From Anaerolineae bacterium (GTDB lineage: Bacteria; Chloroflexota; Anaerolineae; B4-G1), in NCBI GenBank assembly GCA_030612585.1, contig JAUWNP010000004.1, positions 1-59,139 on the forward strand: a stretch of 59,139 bases of DNA. Reading direction: 5' to 3'. The position numbers and the translations under genes were made by a program. The notes below the pieces were generated by a model. That model saw only the letters and a list, made by a program, of their open reading frames with translations. It did no database searches and was not told the origin of the DNA. Of the stretch, positions 17,630 to 26,600 are shown piece after piece. Positions within the stretch are counted from its first letter, which is position 1; each line of letters begins with the position of its first letter.

Positions 17630-18367
17630 TTACTCAGGGCCGGCGATCCACCGGCCGTCTACGACAAATTGGCGCCGGCCATCCACGGTTATCGCCTCCC
17701 AGACTCTCCCGCCCGGCGCTGGCGACGTGCCGCGCACAGCGACCGCCATCTCACCTAATTGCGCCCAAGCCAGGGCGAACTGCTCGTAAGCGAAGTGCTT
17801 CGTCGCCCCGTCGTAGGCATCCACCAGATAAAGCCCTTCCTCATCGTAGCCGACGGCGACGAACGTGTGTTGCCACTGCACGACAGGCGACGTCACGCCG
17901 TCGGATGAGGTCCACGACTGCATCTCCGAGAGCCTCATATCATAAGTGGCCCAGATGATGGCAGGCCGCCCGGCAGCCAGTTCCACCTTCAGGTCATCCA
18001 GGCTCCAGTCTCGCCGGGCCCGCGCATCAAGCCCGAAACTGCGCAGCGTGGCCGCGACTGGTCCAACGTATACACCATACCCAACAGGCGGCATGCTTCC
18101 CGGCGGCAGATCCACATCGCCCACGAAGCCCCGGTTGGGGTTATCGGACTTGGACAGTCGCCGGAAGAATTCATCCTCGGCAAACGCTACTCCCCAGAAG
18201 GCCGCAATATCCGTCGCCGAGCGGGACTCGCAACTCAGGTTATGCTCCTGCGGATGACCCACCACGCCCCCCACGAACGCCGATGGCGGCAACTCGTCCG
18301 CGCGGGCGGTCGAAGACAGAAGCAATGCAACTAAGCAGAATACAACAGCAACAACTACTCTTTTCAC
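17630..18367 (-). CDS. secreted C39-like peptidase family protein
   Basis: 245 residues with a cleavable signal peptide (basic MKR, hydrophobic core to about residue 20, STARADEL cleavage region). The mature part fits the peptidase C39-like (C39_2) papain fold: putative nucleophile Cys in HNLSCESRSA, then WQHTFVAVGYDEEGLYLVDAYDG with the His and Asp/Asn positions. Probably an outer-surface cysteine peptidase or a structural relative. Flanked by metabolic genes, with 'ctcgtctactcattt' repeat sequence just upstream (18370-18411); no functional link to them is evident. Confidence 0.7.
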   Translation of the reverse strand: MKRVVVAVVFCLVALLLSSTARADELPPSAFVGGVVGHPQEHNLSCESRSATDIAAFWGVAFAEDEFFRRLSKSDNPNRGFVGDVDLPPGSMPPVGYGVYVGPVAATLRSFGLDARARRDWSLDDLKVELAAGRPAIIWATYDMRLSEMQSWTSSDGVTSPVVQWQHTFVAVGYDEEGLYLVDAYDGATKHFAYEQFALAWAQLGEMAVAVRGTSPAPGGRVWEAITVDGRRQFVVDGRWIAGPE

Positions 18368-18411
18368 AGCGTCTCGCCTACTCGTCTACTCATTTCCCCA
18401 TCTACTCACCC

Positions 18412-19191
18412 TCACAATGCCTCCAGCGCCGCCGCAATCGCCCGCACCTCCTCGACGGCCCGGGGCGCAGCGTCGAAGACCCCCGCGCCCCGCAAGTCCG
18501 CCTCGGTCAACTCAGGATTGGCAGAGAGATAACCAAGCACCGGCACGGGACTGCCAGATTGAATGAAAGCCCCATCACTCTCACCGCGCACCTTGTTGCC
18601 CACCGCATAGACGCGGCTGATGCCAATATCGGCCGCCAACTCGCGAATACGCTCCGCCGTAGCCAGGCTGCGCCGCCCCGGCTCCACGACGACCAGGAAG
18701 GCATCCACCGCCCGCGCCGTCGCCCGGCCCAGGTGCTCCACCCCGGCCTCCATGTCGAGAATCAGCATCTCGTCGCGATAGAGCAGCAGGTGAGTAACCA
18801 ACGCCCTGAGCAGCGCGCTTTCGGGGCAAATACAACCGCTGCCGCCGGACTCGATGGTGCCCAACCGAAGAAAGCGAATCCCGCGATAGGAGACGCTGAA
18901 ACGGTCGGGGATGTCGTCCACACGGGGGTTGAGGCTGAAGAAGCCACCGGAAGTGCCTGGCTTCGCGCCCGTGCGCTCGTAGATCAGTTCATCCATCCTG
19001 GCTACCGGCGTGACCTGAGCGACCAGGTCGGGAGGGAACCCCAATGCCTCGGCCAGCCCACCGACCGGATCGGCGTCAATGGCGACGACACTGCGGCCCC
19101 GTTCCGCGTAAATGTGGGTCAGAAGTGCAGCGAGGGTCGTCTTACCCACCCCCCCCTTGCCACTGATGGCAATCTTGTTCAACTGAGTCAT
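18412..19191 (-). CDS. cooC: CooC-type nickel-insertion ATPase
   Basis: 259 residues, MinD/ParA-type P-loop ATPase. Deviant Walker A GKGGVGKTT at residues 11-19, the AIDADPVGG signature, and the C120-I-C122 pair in SGCICPE, which matches the metal-binding CxC of CooC dimers. CooC loads nickel into the C-cluster of carbon monoxide dehydrogenase or CODH/acetyl-CoA synthase. No CODH gene is in the window, but the methyl-branch genes here suggest that one lies nearby in the genome. Start overlaps the Uma2 stop (19188-19191). Confidence 0.85.
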   Translation of the reverse strand: MTQLNKIAISGKGGVGKTTLAALLTHIYAERGRSVVAIDADPVGGLAEALGFPPDLVAQVTPVARMDELIYERTGAKPGTSGGFFSLNPRVDDIPDRFSVSYRGIRFLRLGTIESGGSGCICPESALLRALVTHLLLYRDEMLILDMEAGVEHLGRATARAVDAFLVVVEPGRRSLATAERIRELAADIGISRVYAVGNKVRGESDGAFIQSGSPVPVLGYLSANPELTEADLRGAGVFDAAPRAVEEVRAIAAALEAL

Positions 19192-19844
19192 TCAGCCGTC
19201 TCCCCACGCAGGCGAGTCAGTTCAGCCCGCAGCCGCTCGACTTCGGCCTCGGCCTGGCGGCGGGCCTCCTGCGCCTCCAGCGGCGTCAACAACTTCTCCC
19301 CCGTCGCCGGGTCAACCAGTCGTAGCATCTCTCCCTCCACCCGTAACTCCAGCCCCAGCACCCGGCTCACCAGCGGCTCCTCGTCCTCTATCTGGCGGTA
19401 GCCCCATCTCGCCAGCCGAAAGCCCACCAGCCGCGGCGTCAGATACTCCCCGAACGGATCGAACAGAAAGTACTCCTCCACCCCCAGCACTTCGTAGACG
19501 CCTTTCTTCGATCCCAGGTCCTTCTGACGAGTACCCCGCGAGGTCAGTTCAAACACCACGTCCGGCGCTTTCTCTTCCTTCCACACCTGGTAGATACGAC
19601 GGTCGCGCTTCGGCACTCCCCTGACGACGAAAACGTCCGGCGCGACGACCTCGGTGGGGTCGCCCTCCTCGTAATAGACGAACAGGTTGCCGGCGACGTA
19701 GACGTTGGGGTCATCACGGAAGTAGTCGTTCAGAGCCTCGCGCAGATAGATCAATAGGTTAATGTGCGTATCAGTCTCGGCTAGAGGTTTTCCATCCGAT
19801 TCAGGGTAGTAAATCGTCACCGCTCCGGCCTCCGCTCTGCGCAT
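19188..19844 (-). CDS. Uma2-family putative endonuclease
   Basis: 218 residues. PD-(D/E)xK-like core of the Uma2 (DUF820) family: VVAPDVFVV, DVVFELTSRGTRQKDLGSKKGVYEVLGVEEYFLFDP, with a C-terminal Arg/Glu-rich coiled-coil (EAQEARRQAEAEVERLRAELTRLR). Such genes are common in multiple copies in Chloroflexota and cyanobacteria and their role is not settled. It overlaps cooC by 4 nt but is probably a neutral passenger. The N-terminus begins close to a repeat block. Confidence 0.85.
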   Translation of the reverse strand: MRRAEAGAVTIYYPESDGKPLAETDTHINLLIYLREALNDYFRDDPNVYVAGNLFVYYEEGDPTEVVAPDVFVVRGVPKRDRRIYQVWKEEKAPDVVFELTSRGTRQKDLGSKKGVYEVLGVEEYFLFDPFGEYLTPRLVGFRLARWGYRQIEDEEPLVSRVLGLELRVEGEMLRLVDPATGEKLLTPLEAQEARRQAEAEVERLRAELTRLRGETAE

Positions 19845-19854
19845 CCGTGCAAAT

Positions 19855-19940
19855 CGGTAGATTGGTACCAGTTTACCACCAAATCTACCAATTTACCAGT
19901 CTCCCAATTTACCAATCTACCAGTCTCCCCATCTACCACC
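19855..19940. repeat. GGTAGATTG-type inverted-repeat block (intergenic)
   Basis: A short 'atcggtagattggtacc' left arm and a long right arm of 'accaatctacca/tttaccagtctccc' units fill the gap between the Uma2 gene and the HdrC-HdrB fusion gene. Confidence 0.75.
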
Positions 19941-19942
19941 CC

Positions 19943-21160
19943 TCACGCCAACGCCATCTCGACGAACTGGGTCAGGTCCATCACCCGGATGCGCACCCGC
20001 TGAGCGCGGGCCGCCTTGGAAAGAGTACGCACGCATTGGGGGCAGGCCGAGACCAGGACATTGGCCCCCACTTCCGCCGCCTGGGCGATGCGCTGCGCGG
20101 CCACTTCCTGCACCAGCGCCTTGTCGAATGTCTCCAGGTTGCCGCCGCCACCACAGCAGAGCGCGTATTCCCGCGACTGCTGCATCTCGACAAAGGTATA
20201 ACCCGGCACCCGGCGCAGCACCTCACGCGGCGGGTCGAAAATGCCGCTCTTACGTCCCAGATCGCACGGGTCATGATAGGTGACCACGCCTGTGCGCCGA
20301 GGCTCCGTTAACTCCAACTGCCCCTCGGTCACCAGATCAGACATTACTTCCACAGCGTGCACCACCTCAAAGCCCAGTGGCTCGCCGAGAACCTCTGGAT
20401 AGGTGTAATGCCACATGTGGTAACAGGAAGGACAGGTAGTGACCAACCGGGGTATCCCCAGCGCGCGCATCTGTTCCACATTATGACGGATCAGCGGTTC
20501 CGCCTGCTTCAATTGGCCCGCCATCAGCAGTGGGAAGCCGCAACATCGCTCATCGCCGCCTAGAGTCGTGAAACTGACACCGGCACGGCTCAACACGGTG
20601 GCGAAACTCTGGGGGATGCCGTAACTCATAGGAAACATAGCCGAGACACAGCCCACGAAGTAGGCCAGGTCGGCCTCGGCATCGCGCACCAACCCCTCCG
20701 GCTTGTCTTCAGGGGCCAGATTGTCGGTCCAGGCCAGGCGAGCGGTATTGTCCTCGCCAGAGACATTGTAATGCGCACCGATGCGTTCACCCAACATGCC
20801 GAGGGCCTGCATCCCCGTGCGCAGCGCCTCATCCCCGTCCAACACGTCCAGTCCCTGAGTCAGATAGTCCTGCATCACCTTCTGGCGCATGACCTCCACC
20901 AGGCGGCGCACGCTGAGGTCGTGGGGACAGTGGACGGTGCAGTTATCACAGCCCACACAGCGCCAGATGCTGGCGTCGGTAGCCAGCATGTCCCCTAGCC
21001 CAAACTGCGCCAGACGCATCATCTGGGCTGGGCGATACCGCATCGCCGTGACGGTGGGACAGCCGGAGGAACATTTCTCGCACTGGTAACACAGGTAGAC
21101 GTTCTCGCCACACTCCTCGCGGATGAACTTCGCCAGATCGGTACTTAACGTGATCGCCAT
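19943..21160 (-). CDS. HdrC-HdrB fusion (heterodisulfide reductase-like iron-sulfur subunit)
   Basis: 405 residues. The N-terminal HdrC part has two 4Fe-4S motifs (CYQCEKCSSGCP, CVGCDNCTVHCP). The C-terminal HdrB part has two CCG domains (FVGC...ERCCGFPLL...TCPSCYHMW and YHDPCDLGRKS...ALCCGGGGNLE...SACPQCVRTL), which in HdrB hold noncubane [4Fe-4S] clusters. It lies 4 nt after metF, so it should belong to the methylene-THF reductase complex. Moorella has a metVF-hdrABC-mvhD arrangement, and this locus is an extended version with HdrB and HdrC merged. Confidence 0.9.
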   Translation of the reverse strand: MAITLSTDLAKFIREECGENVYLCYQCEKCSSGCPTVTAMRYRPAQMMRLAQFGLGDMLATDASIWRCVGCDNCTVHCPHDLSVRRLVEVMRQKVMQDYLTQGLDVLDGDEALRTGMQALGMLGERIGAHYNVSGEDNTARLAWTDNLAPEDKPEGLVRDAEADLAYFVGCVSAMFPMSYGIPQSFATVLSRAGVSFTTLGGDERCCGFPLLMAGQLKQAEPLIRHNVEQMRALGIPRLVTTCPSCYHMWHYTYPEVLGEPLGFEVVHAVEVMSDLVTEGQLELTEPRRTGVVTYHDPCDLGRKSGIFDPPREVLRRVPGYTFVEMQQSREYALCCGGGGNLETFDKALVQEVAAQRIAQAAEVGANVLVSACPQCVRTLSKAARAQRVRIRVMDLTQFVEMALA

Positions 21161-21164
21161 ATCC

Positions 21165-22178
21165 TCATCTCACCCCCTCGTCCTCGCCCATGACCTCCAT
21201 TGTCGGGCGTGGCAGCAAACCCGCACCCTCGACAATAGGCCGCACCGCCGCCTCCCACTCGATGGCCATAATGTGCACCCCGGCCACTCCCTCGACCTCG
21301 CGCAACTCCTGGATCTGCTCAATGCAAATCTGGATGCCAGTAGACCTCAGCGCCTCCCTGCGTCGGGCCTTCTCCTCCTTGGGGATACCCTTGAGGGCAG
21401 CAACCATACGGTCCACATACTCGTCCTGCACGATCATCCCCGGCACCTTATCGCGCATGTAACGAGCCATGCCGGAGGACTTGAGGGGACCAACACCGGC
21501 CAGGATGTAGACCTTTTCGTGCAGCCCCATATCCACCACCCGCTTCATGAACTCGCGGAAGCGGGGGATGTCATAGATCAACTGAGTCTGGATAAAGTCA
21601 GCCCCGGCGGCCACTTTCTTGGCCAGCCGGTAGGGGCGGAAATCGAAGGGGTCGCCAAAGGGATTGGAGGCCGCGCCGATGAAGAAACGGGGCTCCATCG
21701 CCTTGATCTCATCTCCACACTGGAACAGGGCCTCGTCGCGCATATCTCTGATCATGCGGATCAACTGGACCGAGTCCAGGTCGTGCACGTTCTTGGCCGT
21801 GGGGTGGTTGCCGAAACTCTGATGGTCACCGGTCAGGCACAGCAGGTTGCGCATCCCCAGCGCGTAGGCCCCTAGCAGGTCGGCCTGAATCGCCAGCCGG
21901 TTGCGGTCCCGGCAGGTCATCTGCACGACCGGCTCCAACCCCGCGCTCATCGCCAGCACACCCGCAGCGATGCTGGACATGCGGACGATGGCGGTCTGAT
22001 TGTCGGTGATGTTGACTGCGTCCACTACGCCCTCAAGCAAGCGCGCCTTGCGGTGGATCACCTCCGGGTCGGCGCCTTGCGGCGGGCCTAGTTCCCCTGT
22101 CACTGCAAAATGGCCCGCTCGCAGGGCTTTTTCCAGGTTACTGCCAGACTTGAAGCCATTCGTTCGTTCTTCTGTCAT
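21165..22178 (-). CDS. metF: methylenetetrahydrofolate reductase
   Basis: 337 residues, (beta/alpha)8 flavoprotein reducing methylene-THF to methyl-THF. N-terminal GHFAVTGELGPPQGADP contains the catalytic Glu region; further motifs are VNITDNQTA, MTCRDRNRLAIQADLLGAYALG, CLTGDH and GADFIQTQLIYD. GGAGGT precedes the ATG by 6 nt and overlaps the metV stop. With MetV it forms the core of the acetogen-type reductase, which receives electrons from Hdr/MvhD subunits rather than directly from NAD(P)H; this is established for Moorella and inferred here. Confidence 0.93.
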   Translation of the reverse strand: MTEERTNGFKSGSNLEKALRAGHFAVTGELGPPQGADPEVIHRKARLLEGVVDAVNITDNQTAIVRMSSIAAGVLAMSAGLEPVVQMTCRDRNRLAIQADLLGAYALGMRNLLCLTGDHQSFGNHPTAKNVHDLDSVQLIRMIRDMRDEALFQCGDEIKAMEPRFFIGAASNPFGDPFDFRPYRLAKKVAAGADFIQTQLIYDIPRFREFMKRVVDMGLHEKVYILAGVGPLKSSGMARYMRDKVPGMIVQDEYVDRMVAALKGIPKEEKARRREALRSTGIQICIEQIQELREVEGVAGVHIMAIEWEAAVRPIVEGAGLLPRPTMEVMGEDEGVR

Positions 22179-22181
22179 GAT

Positions 22182-22910
22182 TTACCTCCGCCCCCCCTCG
22201 GTCCCCCCCAACTCTGGGGGGGAAGTCAGCCGCAGGTCCTCGCGCACGATCTTGCGCGGGCCACCGTCGCGACTACTCGACCAATCCTTGGGGGGCTGAA
22301 TCTCTAGTAATTGCTCCTCCCTCCCCAGCGCCACCGCCCGGTCATAGATCAGTTGCCAGGCACAGGGCACGTCAGGGTCTATCTCACACACCCCGTTCTG
22401 GGAACCACCGCAGGGCCCGTTGAGCAACTGCTTGGAACAGCGGGCGATGGGGCAGATACCGAACGTCAGACCCAGGACACAGTTGCCACAGGCCTGGCAG
22501 CGTTCCTCCCACACCCCTTGCTCCTCCGGCAGGCCCAGAAAGGTGGTGTTAAGCCCCGGCAGCGTGAACATATCGGGGAAACGCTCGTTCATCGCCTGCA
22601 CGCCGATGCCGCAGGCCAGGCTGAGGACGACGTCGTACCTCTTTTCGCCTCTTTCGTCTTCCAGTTGCTCCCTCAGTGGGTCAATGTACTCCCACTCGCA
22701 CTGGCGCTGCACCGTGACCTCGTCCACCTCCATCGAGTGGCCGTCCAGTTTGCTCTTCATCCGCAGCGCCGAGACCAGGACGCCGACCTCTTTCTCGCCT
22801 CCGGCAAAGCAGACGGTCACGCAGGTGCCGCAGCCCACCACCAGCACCTTCTTGGCATCGCCCAACAACTCCATGATTTCCGCAAGCGGTTTCTGTTCAC
22901 CAACTATCAT
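22182..22910 (-). CDS. metV: MetV, zinc/iron-sulfur subunit of methylene-THF reductase
   Basis: 242 residues. The N-terminal part has VVGCGTCVTVCFAGGEKEV and SLACGIGVQAMNERF; the C-terminal Cys-rich MTHFR_C-like part has CQACGNCVLGLTFGICPIARCSK and LLNGPCGG. MetV is required for MetF activity in Moorella and Acetobacterium. The last about 14 residues (SPPELGGTEGGRR) are encoded by a C-run/G-run palindrome (about 22190-22225) that has a near-identical copy inside the frdA-like gene. AAGGAGGT precedes the start. Confidence 0.88.
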   Translation of the reverse strand: MIVGEQKPLAEIMELLGDAKKVLVVGCGTCVTVCFAGGEKEVGVLVSALRMKSKLDGHSMEVDEVTVQRQCEWEYIDPLREQLEDERGEKRYDVVLSLACGIGVQAMNERFPDMFTLPGLNTTFLGLPEEQGVWEERCQACGNCVLGLTFGICPIARCSKQLLNGPCGGSQNGVCEIDPDVPCAWQLIYDRAVALGREEQLLEIQPPKDWSSSRDGGPRKIVREDLRLTSPPELGGTEGGRR

Positions 22911-22931
22911 TGCGACCTCCTTCCATACTCC

Positions 22932-23366
22932 TTACTTCCTACTCCCTACTCCCTCTTCAAGCGGGTTGGGTCCCAACTCCCGCACTTTCTCCGTCATCTC
23001 CGTCACTATCTCTGCAAACTGCACCCCCATCGCCGCGGATACATTCACCATTGCGACGCGCTTCCCGCCCAACCCGATCTGGTCGAGCAGGCCGGCGATG
23101 TACTTTACTCTACGCTCCGCATTTACATTACCCTCCAGGTAATGGCAGTCGCCCTCCAGTCAGCCGGCCACCATCACGCCGTCCACGCCGCGCTCGAAGG
23201 CGTGGAGTATCTCCGTCACCTCCACCCGTCCCGAACAGGGCAACTCGACGATGCGCACGCTGGGCGGATATTGGATACGTAGCCCCCCCGCCAGGTCAGC
23301 CGCGGCGTAGGCGCAGTGGCGGCAGCAGAAGGCCAGAATCTTTGGTTCAAATTGTGTCTCGTTCAT
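22932..23366 (-). CDS. mvhD: MvhD-type electron-transfer subunit, probable selenoprotein (UGA at codon 69)
   Basis: 144 codons from the ATG at 23366 (GGAAGGA 8 nt upstream). The frame is interrupted by one TGA at 23160-23162 (codon 69) and then continues to a TAA at 22932. The two MvhD paralogues in the window have Cys at this exact place: GGC-HPGDCHY (36023-36451) and VGC-PIGNCHH (28475-28909), here AG-UGA-LEGDCHY. The rest matches closely, including CRHCAYAAADLAGGLRI, PCSGRV and VRELGPNP. MvhD carries a [2Fe-2S] cluster and passes electrons to HdrA; the Methanococcus relative VhuD is a known selenoprotein. A hairpin 15 nt after the UGA supports Sec insertion. Conventional gene calling would stop at the UGA. 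Located between hdrA and metV. Confidence 0.85.
23126..23144 (-). promoter_or_regulatory. putative bacterial SECIS hairpin
   Basis: In the mRNA, cattacc (23144-23138) pairs perfectly with ggtaatg (23132-23126) around a UGGAG loop. The stem begins 15 nt and the loop 22 nt after the UGA, in the range expected for bacterial SelB-dependent SECIS elements. SelB recognition itself cannot be judged from sequence. Confidence 0.65.
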
Positions 23367-23389
23367 TGATTCCGTCCTTCCATTTCTAT

Positions 23390-23509
23390 TCAACTACACA
23401 CCTCTACAACCTCCGGCGCCAGCAGCCCCGCGATTTCCGCCTCCACGTCCCGGTAGTGGAGCAACTGGATCGCCTTGGCCGGGCACCCGGCAACTGCAAT
23501 TGACAACAT
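23390..23509 (-). pseudogene. remnant of an hdrA 3' end
   Basis: A 39-codon frame between hdrA and mvhD reads AGCPAKAIQLLHYRDVEAEI and ends LLAPEVVEV. It is almost the same as the true C-terminus of the HdrA-GltD protein next to it (ECPAKAIQLLHYRDVQVEAE...LVPEMVEM), but it lacks everything upstream. It looks like the scar of a tandem duplication or recombination. 23510-23619 contains no recognisable gene. Confidence 0.75.
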
Positions 23510-23619
23510 ACGAGTGTTATGCTACACTTCCATCAAGATAGAGAGTAAATCCGGGGCCAGGCGGGACGGCTGTATGCAGCGGTTCACCTGGGCGACCAGG
23601 TAAACGCCTGCCGGTTTCT

Positions 23620-26600
23620 CTATCGTTTCATTTCTACCATCTCCGGCACCAGCAGCGCCGCAATCTCCGCCTCCACCTGCACATCCCGGTAGTGGAGCAA
23701 CTGGATTGCCTTGGCCGGGCACTCGGCGGTGCAGATGCCGCAGCCGTGGCACTGGGCCGGCTCGATGTAGGCCGCGCCGATGATGCCCCCCACCCCGCTG
23801 AGGTCAGCCTGGATCTGGGGCACGTGATACGGGCAGATGCGCACGCAAGTCAGGCAGCCGACACATTGCTCTGCGTCCACCTGCGCCACGATGCCGCCCA
23901 CCTCGAGCACATCCCGGCCCAGGACAGTCATCGCCCGGGCTGCGGCGGCCTGCGCCTGCACGATCGTCTCGTCCAGGAACTTGGGATAGTGGGCCATCCC
24001 TGCCACGAACAGACCATCGCTGGAGAAGTCCACAGGACGCATCTTGACGTGCGCCTCCAGGAAAAAGCCGTCCAGGTCTACCGACACCTTCAGCCGCGTC
24101 GCCAGTTCATCCGCCCCCTCCGACGGCACCACCGGCATACTGAGCACCACCAGGTCAGGACGGAGCACCAACTCCTCCCCCAGCGTCGGCTCCCAAACAG
24201 TCACCTCTAGCGAATTGCGAATAGCGAATTGCGAATCCTCACCCCTCGCCCCTCGCCCCTCGCCCCTCGCAGTCCGCACCTCCGGCTTGCGGTCGAAGTC
24301 GTATTGCACGAACACCACCCCCTGGCGCCGCGCCTCCTGGTACAGCCGCTCCTTGAAGCCATACGTGCGGATGTCCCGGTATATCACTGTCACCTGTGCA
24401 TCGGGATTGAGCCGCTTGAGCGCCAGCACGTTCTTCATCGCCGTGGTGCAACAGATGCGGGAGCAATACCGCTCCGCCGGGCCGACGCACAGGATCATCA
24501 CCACGGTGTTTGGTAGATTGGTAGATTGGTAGATTGGTAGATTGGTCACCGGCTTCTCCACCTGTTCACCGGTCTCCCAATTTACCAATTTACCAGTTCC
24601 CCAATCTACCAGTTTCCCAGTTTCCCAATTTGCCAGCAGTGCCTCAAACTCTTGCTGCGTGACGATGCGCGGGTCCGTCCCGTAGCCATACTCTGGCCCC
24701 CGGTACTCTACGCCGCCGGTCGCCACAATCGTCACCCCGTGGCGCACCTCGATTACCTCCCCCATCCCCCCCGAAGCGGGGGGGGGAACGCGCAGCCGTG
24801 AGGTGAAATTGCCGACAAAACCAGTGCTCTCCAGAAATTCACTCTGCAGATGCACGGTAATCTGTGAATGGCTCTCCACTCGCTCAATCAATTGCTGCAA
24901 AAGCGCCTGCGGATCGCGCCACACCAGCCCCCCGCCTTTGCCCCCCTGCTCCTCTGCTCCCCTGCTTCTCTGCTCCCCTTCACTCTCCCAATCCACTAAC
25001 ACTTTGACATTCCACAGGTTGCCGCCCAAACGCTCCGTTCGCTCCACCAGATGCACCGGGAAACCCTGGTCGGCCAACGTCAGCGCCGCCGTCATTCCGG
25101 CCACCCCGCCACCGACAACCAGCGCCGCCTTTTGCACCTCCACATCGATCTTGTGGAGCGGCTGCAATAACAGCGCCTTCGCCACCGCCATGCGCACCAG
25201 GCCCCTAGCCTTTTCCGTCGCCGCGTCCCAATTGTCAGAGTGCACCCACGAGCATTGGTTGCGGATATTGGCCATCTGGAACATGCCGGGGTTCAGTCCC
25301 GCCTGGCGAATGCTGTCCTGAAACAGCGCTTCGTGCGTCAGCGGTGTGCAGGAGGCCACGACGACGCGGTTGAGCCCCAATTCTCGCGTCTTTTCCGTGA
25401 TACGCTGGATCGAATCCTGCGAACAGGTGTACAGGTTATGCTCGGCGTGCACCACCCCCGGCAGGCTCGCCGCGTACTCCGCCACCCCCGGCACGTCCAG
25501 GAACCCGCCGATGTTCGACCCACAATGGCAGACAAAAACACCAATCCGGGGCTCCTCCTCTACAACATCCCGCTCCGGCGGATACACTACCTCCTCCGTA
25601 CAGGTCCAGCGGGCCGGGGACACGATCAACCCAGCCGCCGCCGCCGCCCCGCTGGCCTCGATGACCGACTCAGGGATGTCCTTCGGCTCGCGGAACGGCC
25701 CCACGGCGAATATCCCCGGCTTGCTCGTCTGGAGCGGCTCGAAGGGTAACGTGCGACAAAAGCCGTGCTCATCCAGTTCCACACCCATCCGCCGCCCCAA
25801 CTCGCGCACTCCCTCCGAAATCTCCATCCCCACGGAGAGCACCACCAGGTCAAATTCCTCTTCACGAATTTGCGAATTGCGAATGGCGAATGGCGAATCG
25901 CCCCCCTGCTCCCCGACGTACTTTAACACGAGGTTATGTGTTTTGGGATCTTGTCGCACGAACGAAATACGAGTGCGAATGTAGCGGACGCCGTACCTCT
26001 CCTGCGCCCGGCGGTAGTATTCCTCGTACCCCTTGCTAAAGGCCCGCATATCCATCATAAAGACAGTGACCTGCGTATCCGACTCGTGCTCGCAGGCCAT
26101 TATCGCCTCTTTGGTGGCGTACATGCAGCAGACCGATGAGCAATAGTCGTGGGTCTGGTCGCGGGAGCCGACGCACTGCAGGAAGGCGATCTTTTTCGGC
26201 GTCTGCCCGTCCGATGGGCGCTGCACGTGGCCGCGGGTCGGGCCAGCGGCGTTCAGCAGCCGCTCAAACTGGATGGCGGTGACCACGTTGGGGAAGCGGC
26301 CCCAGCCGTACTCCGCCGACTGCTCGGCCTGGTAGGTCTGGTAGCCAGGAGCCAGGATGATCGCGCCCACCTGGACGTCCTGCACCTGCTCAACCATATC
26401 GTGATTGATAGCGTCGGCCTGGCAGATGTAGACGCAACTCAGGCACTCGGAGCAGATGCCGCAGGCCAGGCAACGGGCTGCCTCCGCCTGCGCCTGCTCG
26501 TCGGTGTAGCCCGCCACCACCTCCTCGAAAGTGGACATCCTCTCCTCGACCGCGAGTTCGTCCATCGGCACCCGAGGCCTAACCTGCACCTCTCCCCGCA

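Noticed and set aside
22932..23366. Reading mvhD as a pseudogene truncated by a nonsense codon at 23160
   Set aside because: The UGA replaces a conserved Cys, the frame stays intact on both sides with family-level conservation, and a hairpin follows at the right distance; decay would not be expected to show this pattern.
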